Below, one piece after another: positions 24,135 to 36,650 of a stretch of 64,000 nt of DNA. The translations under genes and the position numbers were made by a program. Position 1 is the stretch's first letter. Each line of letters opens with the position of its first letter. The notes beneath the pieces were generated by a model. That model had not been told where the DNA came from, ran no database searches, and saw nothing but the letters and a program-made list of their open reading frames with translations. The stretch comes from Pieris napi (Eukaryota; Arthropoda; Insecta; Lepidoptera; Pieridae). The stretch spans positions 11,532,001 through 11,596,000 of the forward strand of contig NC_062239.1 in NCBI RefSeq assembly GCF_905475465.1, written 5' to 3'.

Positions 24135-25260
24135 TCTAAGAACGTACTGCGCATCTTACAGGACAATGGGAATATTTATAGTGTGAAACGGATCTTAACC
24201 GATTTTCAAAAGGAGGTTTTAAACAGCGAAAATTGTCTTTTTATGTAACGATATTGAAACATTTTAGTATTTAACAAGTACATATGAAGGCCTATATGAT
24301 AATTATGCATTTATTAGATCAATTTACATATAAATGTTTGATGGATACTCCTGGAAATATACCACTAACATGGGTGTCCATGGGCGGGAGTAGCTGCCTT
24401 TTAGGGCTGTTTCGTAGACTCGTTTGCCATATAAAATGGCCATATAAATTCCAAAGTCCGCTCCCATAACACCCATAGGTCACATACTAAGTGGCAACCA
24501 GCGGCAATTTAGCCCATTTCTAACTTATATTTTTATAATACAAGTTTAACTATGGCCACACGATAAGGTGGCTATGTGTTTTTTGGTAGTAGTATATTTT
24601 GGTAACCGTGACATTAGCCAAGATTTTTTTTGTAATGTTTAGATTATGAGTGATTCTATAAATTTTTTTATAAGATTTTGTTATGTACTTCTGGGACTTT
24701 ACCAATCATGTCATACAATGTTATAAGCTCGTTAAATACTAAATACCACAGGACAGAACACCGCATTGTGAGCAACCTATGCTGACGATAGCTAGCGTAG
24801 TGGTATTTACGGTGAACTGTATTGTTTTAACATGTTGTTGATCCATTCTATAGGAGCTGATGCTACTCCACATGTTCCTACTGCTCTGGTTATGCTGCTG
24901 CAGCAGTCGGCTGCTTTGATTTCAGAGAATAGACATTTGACACAACGTTGAGGAGTGATGATTCTGTTGATTTTCCTGTGTTGTTGTTGTTTTTATGCCC
25001 AAATCAAGCTGTGCGTGTTGATTTGGGCATAACAATTTAGATAAGGATATCTGGCTTTGTATCTTCAGGTCCCTTCAGAATGATTGGGAGTACAAAATGT
25101 ATTGTATATTGACACACAGAAGTCATACTTTGCGCTAAGTATTAAGCTGTACGACTCTGAAGACTGGATCTTTCCCTAAGACCCAAAATCGATTGCGTCT
25201 GTCAGGCAAAGATGATTGTTAACTTTCTATAAAAATGAAATGAAGCATTCAACTTTTTTT
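24135..25260. other. Upstream of ACP: no recognised gene
   Basis: The 24350-24480 part contains GTGTCCATGGGCGGGAG, similar to LINE tails elsewhere in the window. A minus-strand frame of about 60 codons at 24807-24990 is cysteine-rich and unrecognised. A 14 bp inverted repeat (TTATGCCCAAATCA, loop 12) sits at 24993-25032. ACP enhancers may lie here but none can be named. Confidence 0.4.
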
Positions 25261-25268
25261 TAACATTT

Positions 25269-25510
25269 GACGACATTGGTCTAGTGGTTAGTACCCCTGA
25301 CTGCGAATCCATGGGTCCCGGTTTCGATCCCCGGCTTAGACGAACATCGATGTGATGAGCATTTGGTGTTGTGCTTAGGTCTTGGATGTTTAAATATGTA
25401 TTTATATGTCTATCTATCTATAATATGTATGTATATCCGTTGCCTAGTACCCATAACACAAGCTTCACCAGCTTAGCATGGGACTAGGTCAATTGGTGTG
25501 AATTGTCTTA
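25269..25510 (+). mobile_element. tRNA-derived SINE (family 2)
   Basis: A box TGGTCTAGTGGTTAGTAC and B box GGTTTCGATCCCC, then a body with GAGCATTTGGTGTTGTGCTT, a (TATC)n-like stretch and the tail CCATAACACAAGCTTCACC to GGACTAGGTCAATTGG. The only other copy in the window is at 53443, reversed. Confidence 0.85.
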
Positions 25511-26140
25511 AAAAAAAATACTTTACACAATAAATTGGGAATGTGTATCCAAGCCAATTGATAAAGTAATTAATTTAATTTTAATTTATGCGTGTGTTTA
25601 TGTCAGAATAGTTAAGTGGCGAACACACATTGCGCATTATAAATGTACCTATACATATAAAAGTGTGAAATAAAATCAGGGCACAAGTGTCTGCCGTACC
25701 CTTCGTGAATTGAAGGCTAATCCTCTTAAATTCAAGTCGTAGACTAAATCATATGGTAATATGTCTCAGCTTTAAAGATCATTTTGGGAGTTTAATATTT
25801 CTAGAAGCTACTTCGAACCATACGTACCATAGACTTTAAATTATGTCTACAAATCGCTCGATCTCTGTACGCCTTATTACGTGCAAAATATATTCTTTAC
25901 CAGCGTTGAGTTATTTTTATTCAATACATAAACCATAAATTTCTTGTTCGGCTCTCGTCCACAATAGATGTGAGAGAACAGGTGCGACCCTTTGAATGTA
26001 TTGAACTAAGATATGAAAAGCGCAGTGTGGGAGAAATAATCTCATTTGTGGCGGTATTTTTAACACTAGTCTCTAATCCCTTGTTCCTTTGAAATAACAC
26101 ATGACGTCTGACGCAGCGCATAGAACGATTTGTGATAAAA

Positions 26141-26425
26141 AAAGGGTGCGTGTACTTATGTACGCGCGTAAGAAGTTATACTTCTTTGGCATTATTAAAA
26201 ATAGGTTTTGATTGCATGCAAATAATTAATTACAATTAAATAATCAAAGATTGGAAAAGGAGTCATTATAGTCAATAAAGTTCAGTTTACATTTAACTAA
26301 TTAAATAAATAAATATTTATTATTATTCTCTTACATTAAGTGTAACATAAATTCTATTATTATTCGAATGTTGTTTTTAAATTATGTCCAATGCCGTAGC
26401 ATCTTCCGTGGGCAACTTCATTACT
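26141..26425. mobile_element. MITE with GAAGTTATACTTCTTT end, copy 2 (truncated)
   Basis: It starts AAAGGGTGCGTGTACTTATG and GAAGTTATACTTCTTTGGCA, and ends abruptly after GGGCAACTTCATT, so one terminus is missing. It matches the copies at 21699, 45968 and 54978. Confidence 0.8.
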
Positions 26426-27440
26426 ATTAAAAATGGCGGATCGATAGTATGGGATTTATTATACTAATTTGAATTATATATCTAAATCTTATCTGCCTCT
26501 GTGACGCTAAATATATATATTATATAATTTTAGTCGCGATTTTTTTTCTGCCTTGATGCCCGATTATGAAACTCAGCTGCAGATATTAATCCGAAAAACT
26601 CCTCTGAACTAACAAATTATTTCATTAAAATAATGTTATCACAACAAATCTATCATATTTTATGTATATCATGTATGTTATCACACAACAATCACATTTC
26701 TATTCTATATTAAGATTTTGTTATCATTTAGTAAGCTGTAAAAACAAACCTTGAAAATATCAATAATATTTGTCTCGAAAACCTTTTTATCAAATTGTCT
26801 TTAATTTAACATACTTATCGCGAAAGTTAAGTACATTGACTAGTACGAACCGCTTAAGATAAAGTTTGATATAGAAATGGTATTTAGTTTTAGCTATTAT
26901 AGTCCGCACTTCTTTCTATAAGTGTGTGTGTGTGTGTTTCACGTTTCCGTTGCCACGTTCTTCACATCAACTCCGACCATGCAAAAAAACTCAGTATCGC
27001 GCAGCCCGGACATACAACGACCACTAAGCCTTGACTTGTTTAAGCTATCGCGGAATATGTTTAAAAGGAGTATTAAGAATATCCATAGCGCTAAATCATC
27101 TGCATCATGAGCACACCCCACATACACACCCTCAAATTTTGTCAAATCATTTATTTCAATTAGACCACCTAAAATGGAACGTCAAATAAAACATAAAGAT
27201 GATTCTAGTTGCCCGTGTTTGTAGTTTCGTGTAGAGAAGAATGGGCAAGAAACTCCACAACTCGCTCACGTACATAACCTCACTTTCACACAATCACACA
27301 CCACAGCCAAATAAGGTATTACTTAATTAAATGTATTAATATTACGTTTAATGATAGTCCTTAAAATTAGGCTCCATCATAACAAAAAATCATCTTTACA
27401 TTATATAGATCGTATGAATACCGTACCAAATCCTTAAAGG
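26426..27440. other. No supported gene
   Basis: AT-rich. It has a GT microsatellite near 26923-26937. A 43-codon frame from the ATG at 26979 (to 27110) has reasonable codon composition but no splice signals or recognisable motif, so I do not call it. Confidence 0.35.
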
Positions 27441-27442
27441 CC

Positions 27443-27535
27443 AGCAACACACTTGCGAGCCTTCTGGCAATGTCCATGGGCGACGACATCAATTAACATT
27501 AAATGAGCCTGCTGCCAGTTTGCCACCTTTTATAT
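27443..27535 (+). repeat. LINE 3'-tail fragment
   Basis: GCAACACACTTGCGAGCCTT to ATTAACATTAAATGAGCCTG, the tail type also seen at 34610, 37085, 42510 and 52474. Confidence 0.6.
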
Positions 27536-27877
27536 TAGTTTGTAATTTACAATAATTGATACATAACATTATTGTGTAGGTACGTGTGTTGTGTTTGGTG
27601 GTTTATCTTATTGAATTGTAATTATAATTCTAAAAATAAAAGACGAAAGATAGGGAAATCATCGGTTTATTGATAAATCCAATACATTAAAATCCATTGC
27701 GTAGGCTAAAATATCAATACAGATATAGTCATATAGATAGCTGAAATCGACATTGATATATACTAAGGATTTATGATTGATATCGCAATGTATGGTTATA
27801 TAAGTATTTAATAATTATTATGTATTTCTAGTACTATCAAGTCAAAACGTCGCAGCAGTGTTGCGACTCTCGTACCG

Positions 27878-28012
27878 GCCTTGCGATTCTGTAACTCACT
27901 TTACGAACTCGCACAGCGGTTTTCGCAGCGGCGGTCGCTCTCAAATCAGTCGCGAAGCAGTCATTTTACGATTTGGTATTCTGATAAACAATAAACAAGC
28001 TCCCTCCTTATC
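27878..28012 (+). repeat. Dispersed repeat paired with 52883-53015
   Basis: About 130 bp beginning CCTTGCGATTCTGTAACTCA, continuing ACAGCGGTTTTCGCA and GGCGGTCGCTCTCAAATCAG, and ending near AACAAGCTCCC. A close match (only a few differences) lies in PEPCK intron 5, where it interrupts a LINE tail. It is therefore a mobile insert. Confidence 0.7.
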
Positions 28013-28049
28013 AGAATGAATCGCAAGGCTGAGATCGTTGGACTTTTTT

Positions 28050-28240
28050 TCTGAACGTATTCGACATTTGCTCGAACGGTGAAGGAAAACAACGTGGGAG
28101 ACCAACGTGCCAACCCAAAATGTCGATGGCGTGTCTCAGGCACAGAAGGCTGATCACCTTCTTGTCTAATATATTGACAAATCATGAAACAGAGACACAA
28201 ATCTGAGGCCCGGAACCTAAAAAGGTGGTAAAGCCACTAA
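28050..28240 (+). mobile_element. SINE (family 1), 5'-truncated
   Basis: Body (TTTGCTCGAACGGTGAAGG, then AATCATGAAACAGAGAC) and tail (CTGAGGCCCGGAACC) are present; the tRNA head is missing. Confidence 0.75.
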
Positions 28241-29399
28241 TCTATCAAGTCAAAACAACATTTTTAAAGCTTTTTTGTACAACACATAAAAAGTACTCTC
28301 GTCTCTTTATTTTAAATTGCGTTGTTCCTGTGTTAAAAACAGACTTTTTATACCACGGAGAAAGAACCGGCAATAATTTTTGTATTTCTAGATACATAAT
28401 CTCTTTTGCGAAATTTACGTTTTAAAGTCGATTTCCGATATTTTAATTTTATTGTCTGAGATATTAATTTATCAGCTTTAAAATGCTGAAATCGACATTG
28501 ACTTAATTGTCTGATACTCTAGTAGTCTGTATAGTGTTTACTTCTTCTTTTAGTGCTTCTCCATTACTGGAGGTTGGTCGAAAGTCTCTTGAAGCGTGTC
28601 AATTAATCGTGTAAATTACGCGTGAAGTGAATTCTGGCAAGTTTTTTTATAACTTTTGATAAATTCTTGAAAACCGATGTACCTACAAACAATATGAAAT
28701 CGGCAATAAAGAAGATTTTTTTCCTTTCTTTGAATTAAATAAAGTTACAAAGAGTTTACATTATGATTATTTTATTTTACTATACTTGTATGGTAATGAA
28801 AATAAAGATTCTCATGCACAAAGAACCGTTGCTTTTTTTACTCACTGTATTTTTTTAACCCTTACAGAAACAGATCAAGGGAAGTCGTAACTTTTTATTA
28901 CAGGATTTTTTATTTCACTTGGATAATGTTACATATAATTTTTAATTTATGTCAGCAAAATCAGTGTCAACGTGTTAATCACTAAACATTTTTTTAAAGA
29001 TTTATTTATAACGGTGCAGTTATATTAACAATAAGGAGATTTGGGCGAAAAGTGGGCTCTAATGAAAAGCAATAGATATATTTTATAATTGGGATCGTGG
29101 TTGTACAGTTTGTGATAAAAATTTGTATAAATTGGTCTTATCGTATTCACAATAAACCCGGTCGGCGTGCCGGTTAGACGCCCTCAACTCACGAAGTAAT
29201 TTGTAATTAATTTTTTTGTGGCACGATACTCTACCGGATATAAACTCACCTCCGGAAACTACTTATTTAATTCAAAAATGGAATTTTCTTAAAAATAAAA
29301 ATACTAAATATATACAAACTTTTTTCTAACTGTCAACAGTTATATAAAAACTATATTAATCTATTCTGTGCATATCAAACAAAAAAGTTCCTATATAAC
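28241..29399. other. No gene seen
   Basis: AT-rich. 28550-28620 matches 40978-41045 (CTTCTCCATTACTGGAGGTTGG), a short dispersed repeat. Otherwise nothing is recognisable. Confidence 0.4.
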
Positions 29400-29584
29400 A
29401 TGAAAAAATATGTACGACAAATAATCAGCTGCAATCCTCTAAAAATAGCCATTGATAGATCAAGCCAAAGAAATCGGTATCAATTATCGTTGAGCGCTAT
29501 CACTGCATCTGAAAGTCAGTGCGCACCCGCGTTCATTCCACTAAACACGTATTCAACACAGAGCGATTTCACTAGCTGCTACTT
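29400..29584 (+). CDS. Candidate first exon of an unrecognised gene
   Basis: An ATG-initiated frame of 61 codons plus two bases runs straight into a consensus donor (GTAAGT at 29585). Its middle is polar and serine/threonine-rich (RNRYQLSLSAITASESQC). A TATA-like TATATAAAA lies about 60 bp upstream. It ends in phase 2, which fits the candidate exon at 39990 and would make a Leu across the junction. I recognise no domain. It could equally be a non-coding first exon starting at the TCAGTG initiator-like site near 29517. Confidence 0.3.
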
Positions 29585-29589
29585 GTAAG

Positions 29590-30430
29590 TTTTTTTTGCT
29601 CTCTACGTACTCTATGATACAAATACTCTATGATGATAAAAATCAAATGTCAGAATGACGTTCGACTTTTAATGTCACCAATGGATTATCTTTTGTTTTT
29701 ATTTAGAAGTTTAACTTGTTTTCTTTTTAATTTAAGTAAACATTAAAGTAAAATATAAAACAACGTTTATTTATTACCCAACGTCATTTTTTAAATGATA
29801 ATAACACACAGTTTGTAAATCACAAAACGGTTAATTAAAATTAAACTTTAATGTTAATTTGTTACAATTAAATTATAACTATATTTTCTTTTAATTACGT
29901 ATTCAAATAAAATACCCACTATTCCAAAATTTACTTGCAGAAGACAACTATTAAATTTAAAGTTTTACAATCACGATTATATTTTTTCGTAAAATCAAAA
30001 CAATTTTTTTATTATCAAATAAAAAATAAAGTATAGTCATTTCAATATGTAGTAAAAACGAACGTTACCTCGCAAGTGTTTTTTGCCGTTTGCGACCTGA
30101 TTTTCACATGCATTAAGCAATTTACATTAACTATTAAACTGGTATCAAATGATTGCAACAAATTACGAGAAATAGTTTGATAGCTTCGAACTTGGCTTTA
30201 CCTATATAATATAACAAAGTATATATAAAGGCTTGTTAGCTGTATTAGGCTACATTGTTTTTACTATTTATATGAAACATATCGTTTTTATAAAAGTTGT
30301 GAAACCTTTCCAATTCAAGTTAATCTCGGTTCACCTGTATGCGTTCGTAAAATATAAAAACTCTTGCCGCATCCGGTTTCTAGCCATAAAAGGCCATATG
30401 CGTGGAGAATTGCGTGCAACATTAAATGTT
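29590..30430. other. No gene seen
   Basis: Very AT-rich, probably intergenic or intronic. The short frame at 30233-30469 overlaps the left arm of a foldback repeat. Confidence 0.4.
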
Positions 30431-30580
30431 GTACAAGATACAGATACGGGCAAACATCTTGAACATTAAACAAGGGAGTGGGGGAACGTCTACTGATTTA
30501 CCAATCACGCGATCGTGATACCTAAAAATCGCTTCTGGGCGGGCAAGGACATTTGTTCAAGATGTTTGCCGGTATCTGTA
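30431..30580. repeat. Small foldback repeat
   Basis: GATACGGGCAAACATCTTGA near 30446 pairs with TCAAGATGTTTGCCGGTATC near 30555. The arms are about 28-35 bp around a GC-richer core of about 90 bp. Probably a small palindromic MITE; target duplication not identified. Confidence 0.5.
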
Positions 30581-30885
30581 CAGAATTCTGTCTACCCGAA
30601 ACACGGGCAGGTTCTGCAATTGATTCTGGATGAAGACTGCCTCCATTAGGCGTGGCAGATACGTCAGTCTTATCAATTTCCAATAAGTTTTTTGATTCTA
30701 AATCATGCCGGTTTCCGTAAATGCTAAGTGCGCTATTAAAGACAAAAAAATACTGGCCAGCTTCAAACGTATGACCTCAGGAATCACATACACATAATCT
30801 TACACTTCGTGTATTAAGAATAATAATAATAAAGCCTTGTTTATTTTCAAATCCATAATCCATTTCAAATGTTGTTAGCTTAATT

Positions 30886-31250
30886 TTAGTAAATGTTAGT
30901 CGCATGTAGATATGGACCCATTTTGAGTAAAGGCCCTTTCAAGGTTCTATCTTTGCCAATAGTCTGCCAGTCTTTTCCTGCTATGTCTATTAAGACATCA
31001 CCTACCGTCCGCACACCATCTTTTTGGCCTTCCCACACTTCTTCTCCCGAGTGGTCCTTCCATTTTGATGTCTTTAATTTCCATCTGTTGTCCAGGTGTC
31101 GTAATAAAGCCCTTTTTGATTTCTGAGCTTGTGATAGCATCGGTTGCTTTAGATTTTTGTCTAATATAATCACATTTTACTTTGTGTATCTTCTTCATAT
31201 TTAGAATACTTTTTTCCGTAGCTCTGTGTGTTGATCTAACCTTTGCCAAG
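30886..31250 (-). pseudogene. Non-LTR retrotransposon C-terminal relic
   Basis: Two overlapping minus frames share one sense: GRRSVGRPKRW in one frame and VGDVLIDIAGKDWQTIGKDR in the next. GRP-RW followed by D-I-aG--W---a-dR is the usual C-terminal end of RTE/CR1-type reverse-transcriptase proteins. The frame break shows it is dead. Confidence 0.65.
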
Positions 31251-31507
31251 AATAATGAAGATTAATAATTGAAGCTTCAAACTCACTTTAGCGTTGTATT
31301 GAATATCTATTAATAACGTATTTTTTGCTCAATTTCCACATTATCGGTAATAATACGGTTAAGTAATGCTAATTTATTATTTCCTATCATGAAACCAGTC
31401 AATAAACACGATATATCTGCGTTAAATTAGAAGCATTATTTCTATAAAAATCGATTTAAAATGGTGTATGGTGAATGGTGAAAAAAAAACAGACTACTAT
31501 ATTATAC

Positions 31508-31845
31508 TATACTAGCCGGTGCCCGCGAATTCGTCTACGCAGGATTAGTATTTCTAAACATATTGACTATTTAAGGTAAACATTACATATGTGTAACTCT
31601 AGCGGTTTTGGTAGCGCACGACAGAAGAGCTCACAGATGGTAGATTGTTTCCTACTTACTTGATATTTTAGACAATTCACACAATATCTTTTTAAATTGT
31701 AGCCTATGTGTTATTCTAATGTATAAGCTAAATTATTGTAAAGTTTCATTAAAATCCATTCTGTAGTTATTACGTGAAAGAGTAACAAATATCCATCCAT
31801 ACTTACAAACATTCGCGCTTATAATATTAGTAGAATAGATTATGG
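31508..31845 (+). repeat. Retroposon tail (TACTAGCCGGTGCCCGCGAA type)
   Basis: It starts TACTAGCCGGTGCCCGCGAA, contains AAAATCCATTCTGTAGTTAT, and ends in ACATTCGCGCTTATAATATT. This is the layout of the abundant short RTE-like retroposons of Lepidoptera (inference from resemblance). Confidence 0.6.
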
Positions 31846-32159
31846 AAGCTATGATTTCATGTCACCCAGATCTCTGATTTTTAACGAATATTGTAATTTT
31901 AAAAACAAAAGTTTGATTATATTTTTATATCACAAATTTTAGAAATTCGAAGATATTTAATTTTTGGAATTTATTAGAATACTATGAATATATATAACAC
32001 ACCAATATTATGAATTTAAATAATTATATACTAAAAGCCGGACTTTAAATGTCAGCAGAGTTTAATTCCGCAATCGTAAATGTCTCCTATACATATTATA
32101 TTATTATATACATATATATGTTCCAATATTAACATTGGACGAATAATACATTTCTAGGT

Positions 32160-32960
32160 AAAGGACTAAAGGTACACTGCCACAGGTGCCAAACTTTTTA
32201 AATTTCTTATAATTAAGTTAAAATATTGTAAATTATGTATGTTTGTGTGTTGAAAATAAATTTGGTATTGCATTAAAAAAAATAGTTCAATTCTAATCTT
32301 TCTGTTTATGTGTAAGTTGTTAAAGGTAAGATAAGGCGCTGAAAGATCTTCTTGTCTTTATAGAAAAGTATGTGATAAACAAAAATTTGCATTCACTGTT
32401 AAAATGGGACCAGTCGGAATACGGAAACAGTCGAAAAAGACAACATGAATTATAATTTAATATTAATTTATTATGGACAAATTATAATTACATTAAATTT
32501 TCTTTTGGATCAATATCTAAACGGTTATCCCAAAAATGTAATAACTGAAAAACCTAAAACTGACATGCAAATTATATTTGTTAAAAAGTATGCCGGCAAA
32601 CGTTTTACTATTAAAAGATTATTACAGTACTAATATCGTTATTAAAGAAAAGGGTGAAGATTAAGAATCACATGTATTTTTGCCAAAACCTCATTTCACT
32701 TACTGTTAAAAAAAATTACGACCTATTTAGACAAACTGAATAAAACATATGTTTTATAAAAAGATCAAGCCGTTTCGGTGATACTACCACTGTGACGCGA
32801 GTATATAGATCAATAAATAGATCCAACACATATATACAGTTTATACAATATAACTTACATAGTAGTAACAACAAATCGAAAATTAAAACAAATTTAAAAA
32901 GTTCCTGTGGCAGTGTACCTTTAATGGTGGCATTTCCTCGCTACATTGCGAATCTTATTT
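32160..32960. repeat. Two inverted copies of a retroposon tail
   Basis: AAAGGTACACTGCCACAGG at 32168-32186 is mirrored by CTGTGGCAGTGTACCTTT at 32906-32923. The same motif occurs at 51276 and 55996. Between them is AT-rich sequence with no gene; an (AT)n run follows at about 32972-32993. Confidence 0.6.
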
Positions 32961-32999
32961 ACGTTTTCAAATATATATATATATATATATATTATAAAT

Positions 33000-34600
33000 A
33001 TAGTCATAAAATATCGCTACTAATCAATTGCAATTATAACAAACATGTTTATCATCATAATTTGTTTTCTTACATTCCCATTTCCGTTAATTGACGTCAT
33101 AAATAATTATTTGAACATTACATAGACAAAACACTTTCTCTGTTGGCGCGTGACATCTCAGATCATTCGTTCGATTTTTCTGTGTACAAATAGATTCCGA
33201 TTTTCCTACCTGTGTCCGAAATTATTCCGATTTTTCCTACCTATGTCCGAAATTAATAATAACTCAGTTTAAGGAAATCCTGATAAAACTAGCACGCATC
33301 TGGTATCTGAATTTAAATGTAAACCATCCGTAGAAGGATCTAGGGGATTGTATTGTTTTATTGGAGACTGTGATATGACCCTTCTTAACGTGAACGCTAT
33401 CCCCTTGGAGTAAACCCACTTAACAGGCTGATAACAGGCACACAAGGCTGATGTACAATGATGACACAAGTGACTTGTCTATAATATAAAAAGATCTATG
33501 AAACTAATGCAAAAATTTACAGCTATTGTTTTTTACGCTATATTTATTTACCTTTATCAGGTAATATATTTTAATATAAAACCATGACAGATTGCCAGAT
33601 GAAAAGCAGATTGGTAAAATATTAAAAAACGTTTTGATTATTGAAAAGTACACCGTACATATAAAGACCCCATTAACACGTTAGACATTTTTGCATATAA
33701 AGGATAAGCGAACATATTAAATTTAATCCATATCTAAAAATGGATAGAAAATAATATAAATTACGTTTTATATTAAAATTAATGTAATTTTCCTGTTTTT
33801 TTGCATAACATAATCTCTGATTTGAGAATTGTAAATAAAGAGAAATTGATGATAAAGAATTATTTTTACTCTATTAGTTTATGAATTTTTTAATCAGTTC
33901 TTAGAAACAAAACCGATTAACCAGAGATAAAAAAGAATCGCCCACGTTAATTCGGTCATGTGATGTGTGTGAATTGACAACACAAAAAATAGATGTAATT
34001 ACAAGTAATCTAAGTAATCTGTCCTTTTTGTCCGATTACAAAAGATGACTATTGAATTATACACTACGCGATAACATTGCAGTAATAATGATTGATTTAA
34101 GTGACGTAATATCGAGTATGTCTTGCGACTTTTCTTTCCTCCGTTCTACATGAGCGTTATGGTTAAGCGTTATACCTGGTGTCAAACTCCGGCTTTGCAG
34201 CAATCCTTGTGTTCCAACACCTCTACCTCTTTAGTTTGACCAACCATTAGAAAAGAGCCACCGTTACATATTTCGCTTTACGTTTCGATGTTTGTTTGCT
34301 TTTTCTGTATTTTACATATGAGTACTTTAGTTAAAACAAAGTTTACTGATAAGTTTTAATGAATTATAGGGTAAACAATTTACTGCTTCTGTCATAAATT
34401 GTATAACGTAAGTCATAAACATTTATATAGCATTTTATATCATTCATATTAAAACAATATGCTCGATATCGGTAAGTAAAGAGCTTCCCAGTACCAGCTC
34501 CTTCCGCTTGACCGTATTCAACGAACAACGATTCGAATCCCTTGGCGTTGCGTAGATATGTGGGATCTCTCTGCATCTTCTACCGCATTTACCATGGAGA
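33000..34600. other. No gene seen
   Basis: AT-rich; contains the short duplication CCTACCTGTGTCCGAAATTA / CCTACCTATGTCCGAAATTA at about 33206-33255. Short frames lack splice or domain support. Confidence 0.4.
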
Positions 34601-34609
34601 GTGTTCAGA

Positions 34610-34935
34610 GGAGTTGTTCGGACCTGCAGCTGAGATCATCGGACGTCAAGGCAGAATACAAAATACCATCCGTATCACCTTGACGTCCGTCGTTCCACAA
34701 CTGAGCGTTTCTTAAGGCAATTCCTGCCCCGCACCACCACTATGTGGAACCAGCTGCCCACTGAAGTATTTCCAAACCAATTCGACTTAGAGCCCTTCAA
34801 GAAAAGAGCGTACCAATTCTTATAAGGCCGGCGGAGTGCTTTTGAGTCTTCTGGCAGCGCGAGTGTCCATGGTCGGCGGTATCACTTAACATCAGATCAG
34901 CCTCGTGCCCATATTCCCCCTGTAACGTAAAAAAA
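34610..34935 (+). pseudogene. 3' end of a non-LTR retrotransposon (RT C-terminus plus tail)
   Basis: The frame reads MWNQLPTEVFPNQFDLEPFK then KRAYQFL and stop: the LWN-LP--VFP--yDL--FK-r----L ending typical of jockey/CR1-like reverse transcriptases. The tail follows with GTCCATGGTCGGCGGTATCA and ends CCCCCTGTAAC. Related fragments lie at 52474, 37085, 37255 and 42510. Confidence 0.75.
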
Positions 34936-35875
34936 ACAACCTGTCTTCATCTTTTGTTTATGGTATGTGTCAAATTTGTAATGACATGAGAACTCGAAGT
35001 TGCCTGTAATTATTATTTTTGCATGCACATAAATAATTACATCATAAAATCTCGATGGGCTTATGATGTTTAGACCATATCTCTGTTATTTAAATAAAAG
35101 ATAAATTTTTATAAGGCCGTGAAAAGTAAATACGATAAATGATACAAGAAATATTATAATATTTCTTGTTATTACGATGTAATCAATACGGCTGTCTTCC
35201 TGGTTGTGTTTCCTACTAATAAATAGTCCTAAGACATTTAATAAATGCTTTAGCATCTCATCAAAAACATGAAGCTCTATTCTAAAATGTCAAAAAATGT
35301 CTAAAGCCATTTTATAGAATAGTTCGAACGTTAAAGTTTTCCAATTTTTAGGCTTCCATTGTCGAAATGCAATACGTTTTTATATAGTTTCCCCCTCAAA
35401 GCTAAAAGTAAAATACAGAAACGAAACTCAGCGCGAACTATTCGACACATTTTAAACGTGGGACTTTGAAGTCGAATTATAATAGACTGCCTAAATGCAA
35501 TAACAGCCAAATTTTACGAAATTTAGGTATTGACAATAGACAATTAGACATTATTTTACACTCACGACGCGGCATAGTAATCACACTCGCCATAGATTAC
35601 ATAGTATATTATGTCTATTGGTAATCTGAGTGGGAGAAACCAGACAAGTTTGATTGCGTAGTAGGCTGTTATAACAACCCTGCACTATTTTAGAATAGGT
35701 TTCACAAGATTTATTATGTGATACCGCGATCGTAGATACTATAATATATATTACTCTCTGAATAAGAATGTAATTTTTAAAATGAGGTACGTTAGTAAAG
35801 CAGAGAAGTACGTAGTGGTTAGGCGCGCGATTCCTCCTTAAAATATTATATAAACACTGTCTACAATAATAAAAA
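34936..35875. other. No gene seen
   Basis: AT-rich single-copy-looking sequence. It includes AAGAAATATTATAATATTTCTTG at 35147-35169, which forms a short palindrome. Nothing coding. Confidence 0.4.
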
Positions 35876-35879
35876 AATG

Positions 35880-36100
35880 GGGTTGATCGTAGAGGGGTGA
35901 AAATTAGGGGTTGTATGTATTTTTGTATGCTGTATCATAAAAAATAAATAATTGGTTTGAAAGATACCTAGTAGCCGATTCTCAGACTTACTGAATATGC
36001 ATAAAAAATTTCATAAGAATCGGTCGAGCCGTTTCGGAGGAGTATCAGAACGAACATTGTGATACGAGAATTATAAAAATTGCGGGCGTCACCCAATATG
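35880..36100 (+). repeat. RTE-type retroposon tail
   Basis: Contains GTTGTATGTATTTTTGTATG and AAATTTCATAAGAATCGGTC, and ends ATTGTGATACGAGAATT. Matches 56747-56980 (same strand) and 55770-55915 (opposite strand). Confidence 0.7.
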
Positions 36101-36229
36101 TAATAAACCACATTTTATTGCTAAAATAATATTATCAATTCGACCTTCAGTGACAACCGATTCTAGAAATAAAAAAGATAATTAATGTTTGTCAATATCA
36201 TTTATCAGGTACCTATTTGTTTTTTAATG

Positions 36230-36650
36230 GAATCTGTGGCCTTAAGGGCCTTTACAGCTCAGCTCGGGCTGTTTTGGCGAGCGTAGCTTGGCCTGAATGG
36301 GCGTTATTGCCGCGACTAGCGCAAGGGCGTCTCCTCTCAGACTCTGGAAGACTGAAGGGCAGTACGGAAGCTCACTGGAGTGAGCAATAAAGGTCTTCCC
36401 CGGTGAAGGCGGTTTTCATACTAGCCGAGTTAAAGTGGAAATGTGACATATTGTGATGACAGATGGGCAAGAAGACGCTTAGTTTGGAATAGCCCAGTGG
36501 GAAGGAAAAAGAGAAGACGCTCAGAAACTTGGGAAGATGGAATAAAAGGGATAGCGGGGCAGGATTGGATAAGTGTGGCGAGGAAGAGAGACTAGTGGAA
36601 GAATTTGGAGGAGTCCTTCACTCAATCGGAGATCGAGTGTAAAACATAAT
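36230..36650 (+). pseudogene. Non-LTR reverse-transcriptase C-terminal relic
   Basis: The frame from about 36455 reads RWARRRLVWNSPVGRKKRRR, then SETWEDGIKGIAGQDWISVA and RKRD, a stop, WKNLEESF. This is the R-R---W---G-R-rGR---W-DdI---aG--W---A-dR--W--leE-F ending of RTE-type proteins, with an internal stop. Confidence 0.7.

Noticed and set aside
26922..27110. Possible small gene (frame containing MQKNSVSRSPDIQRPLSLDL)
   Set aside because: Reasonable composition, but no splice sites, no recognisable motif, and it begins in a GT microsatellite. Not enough support.
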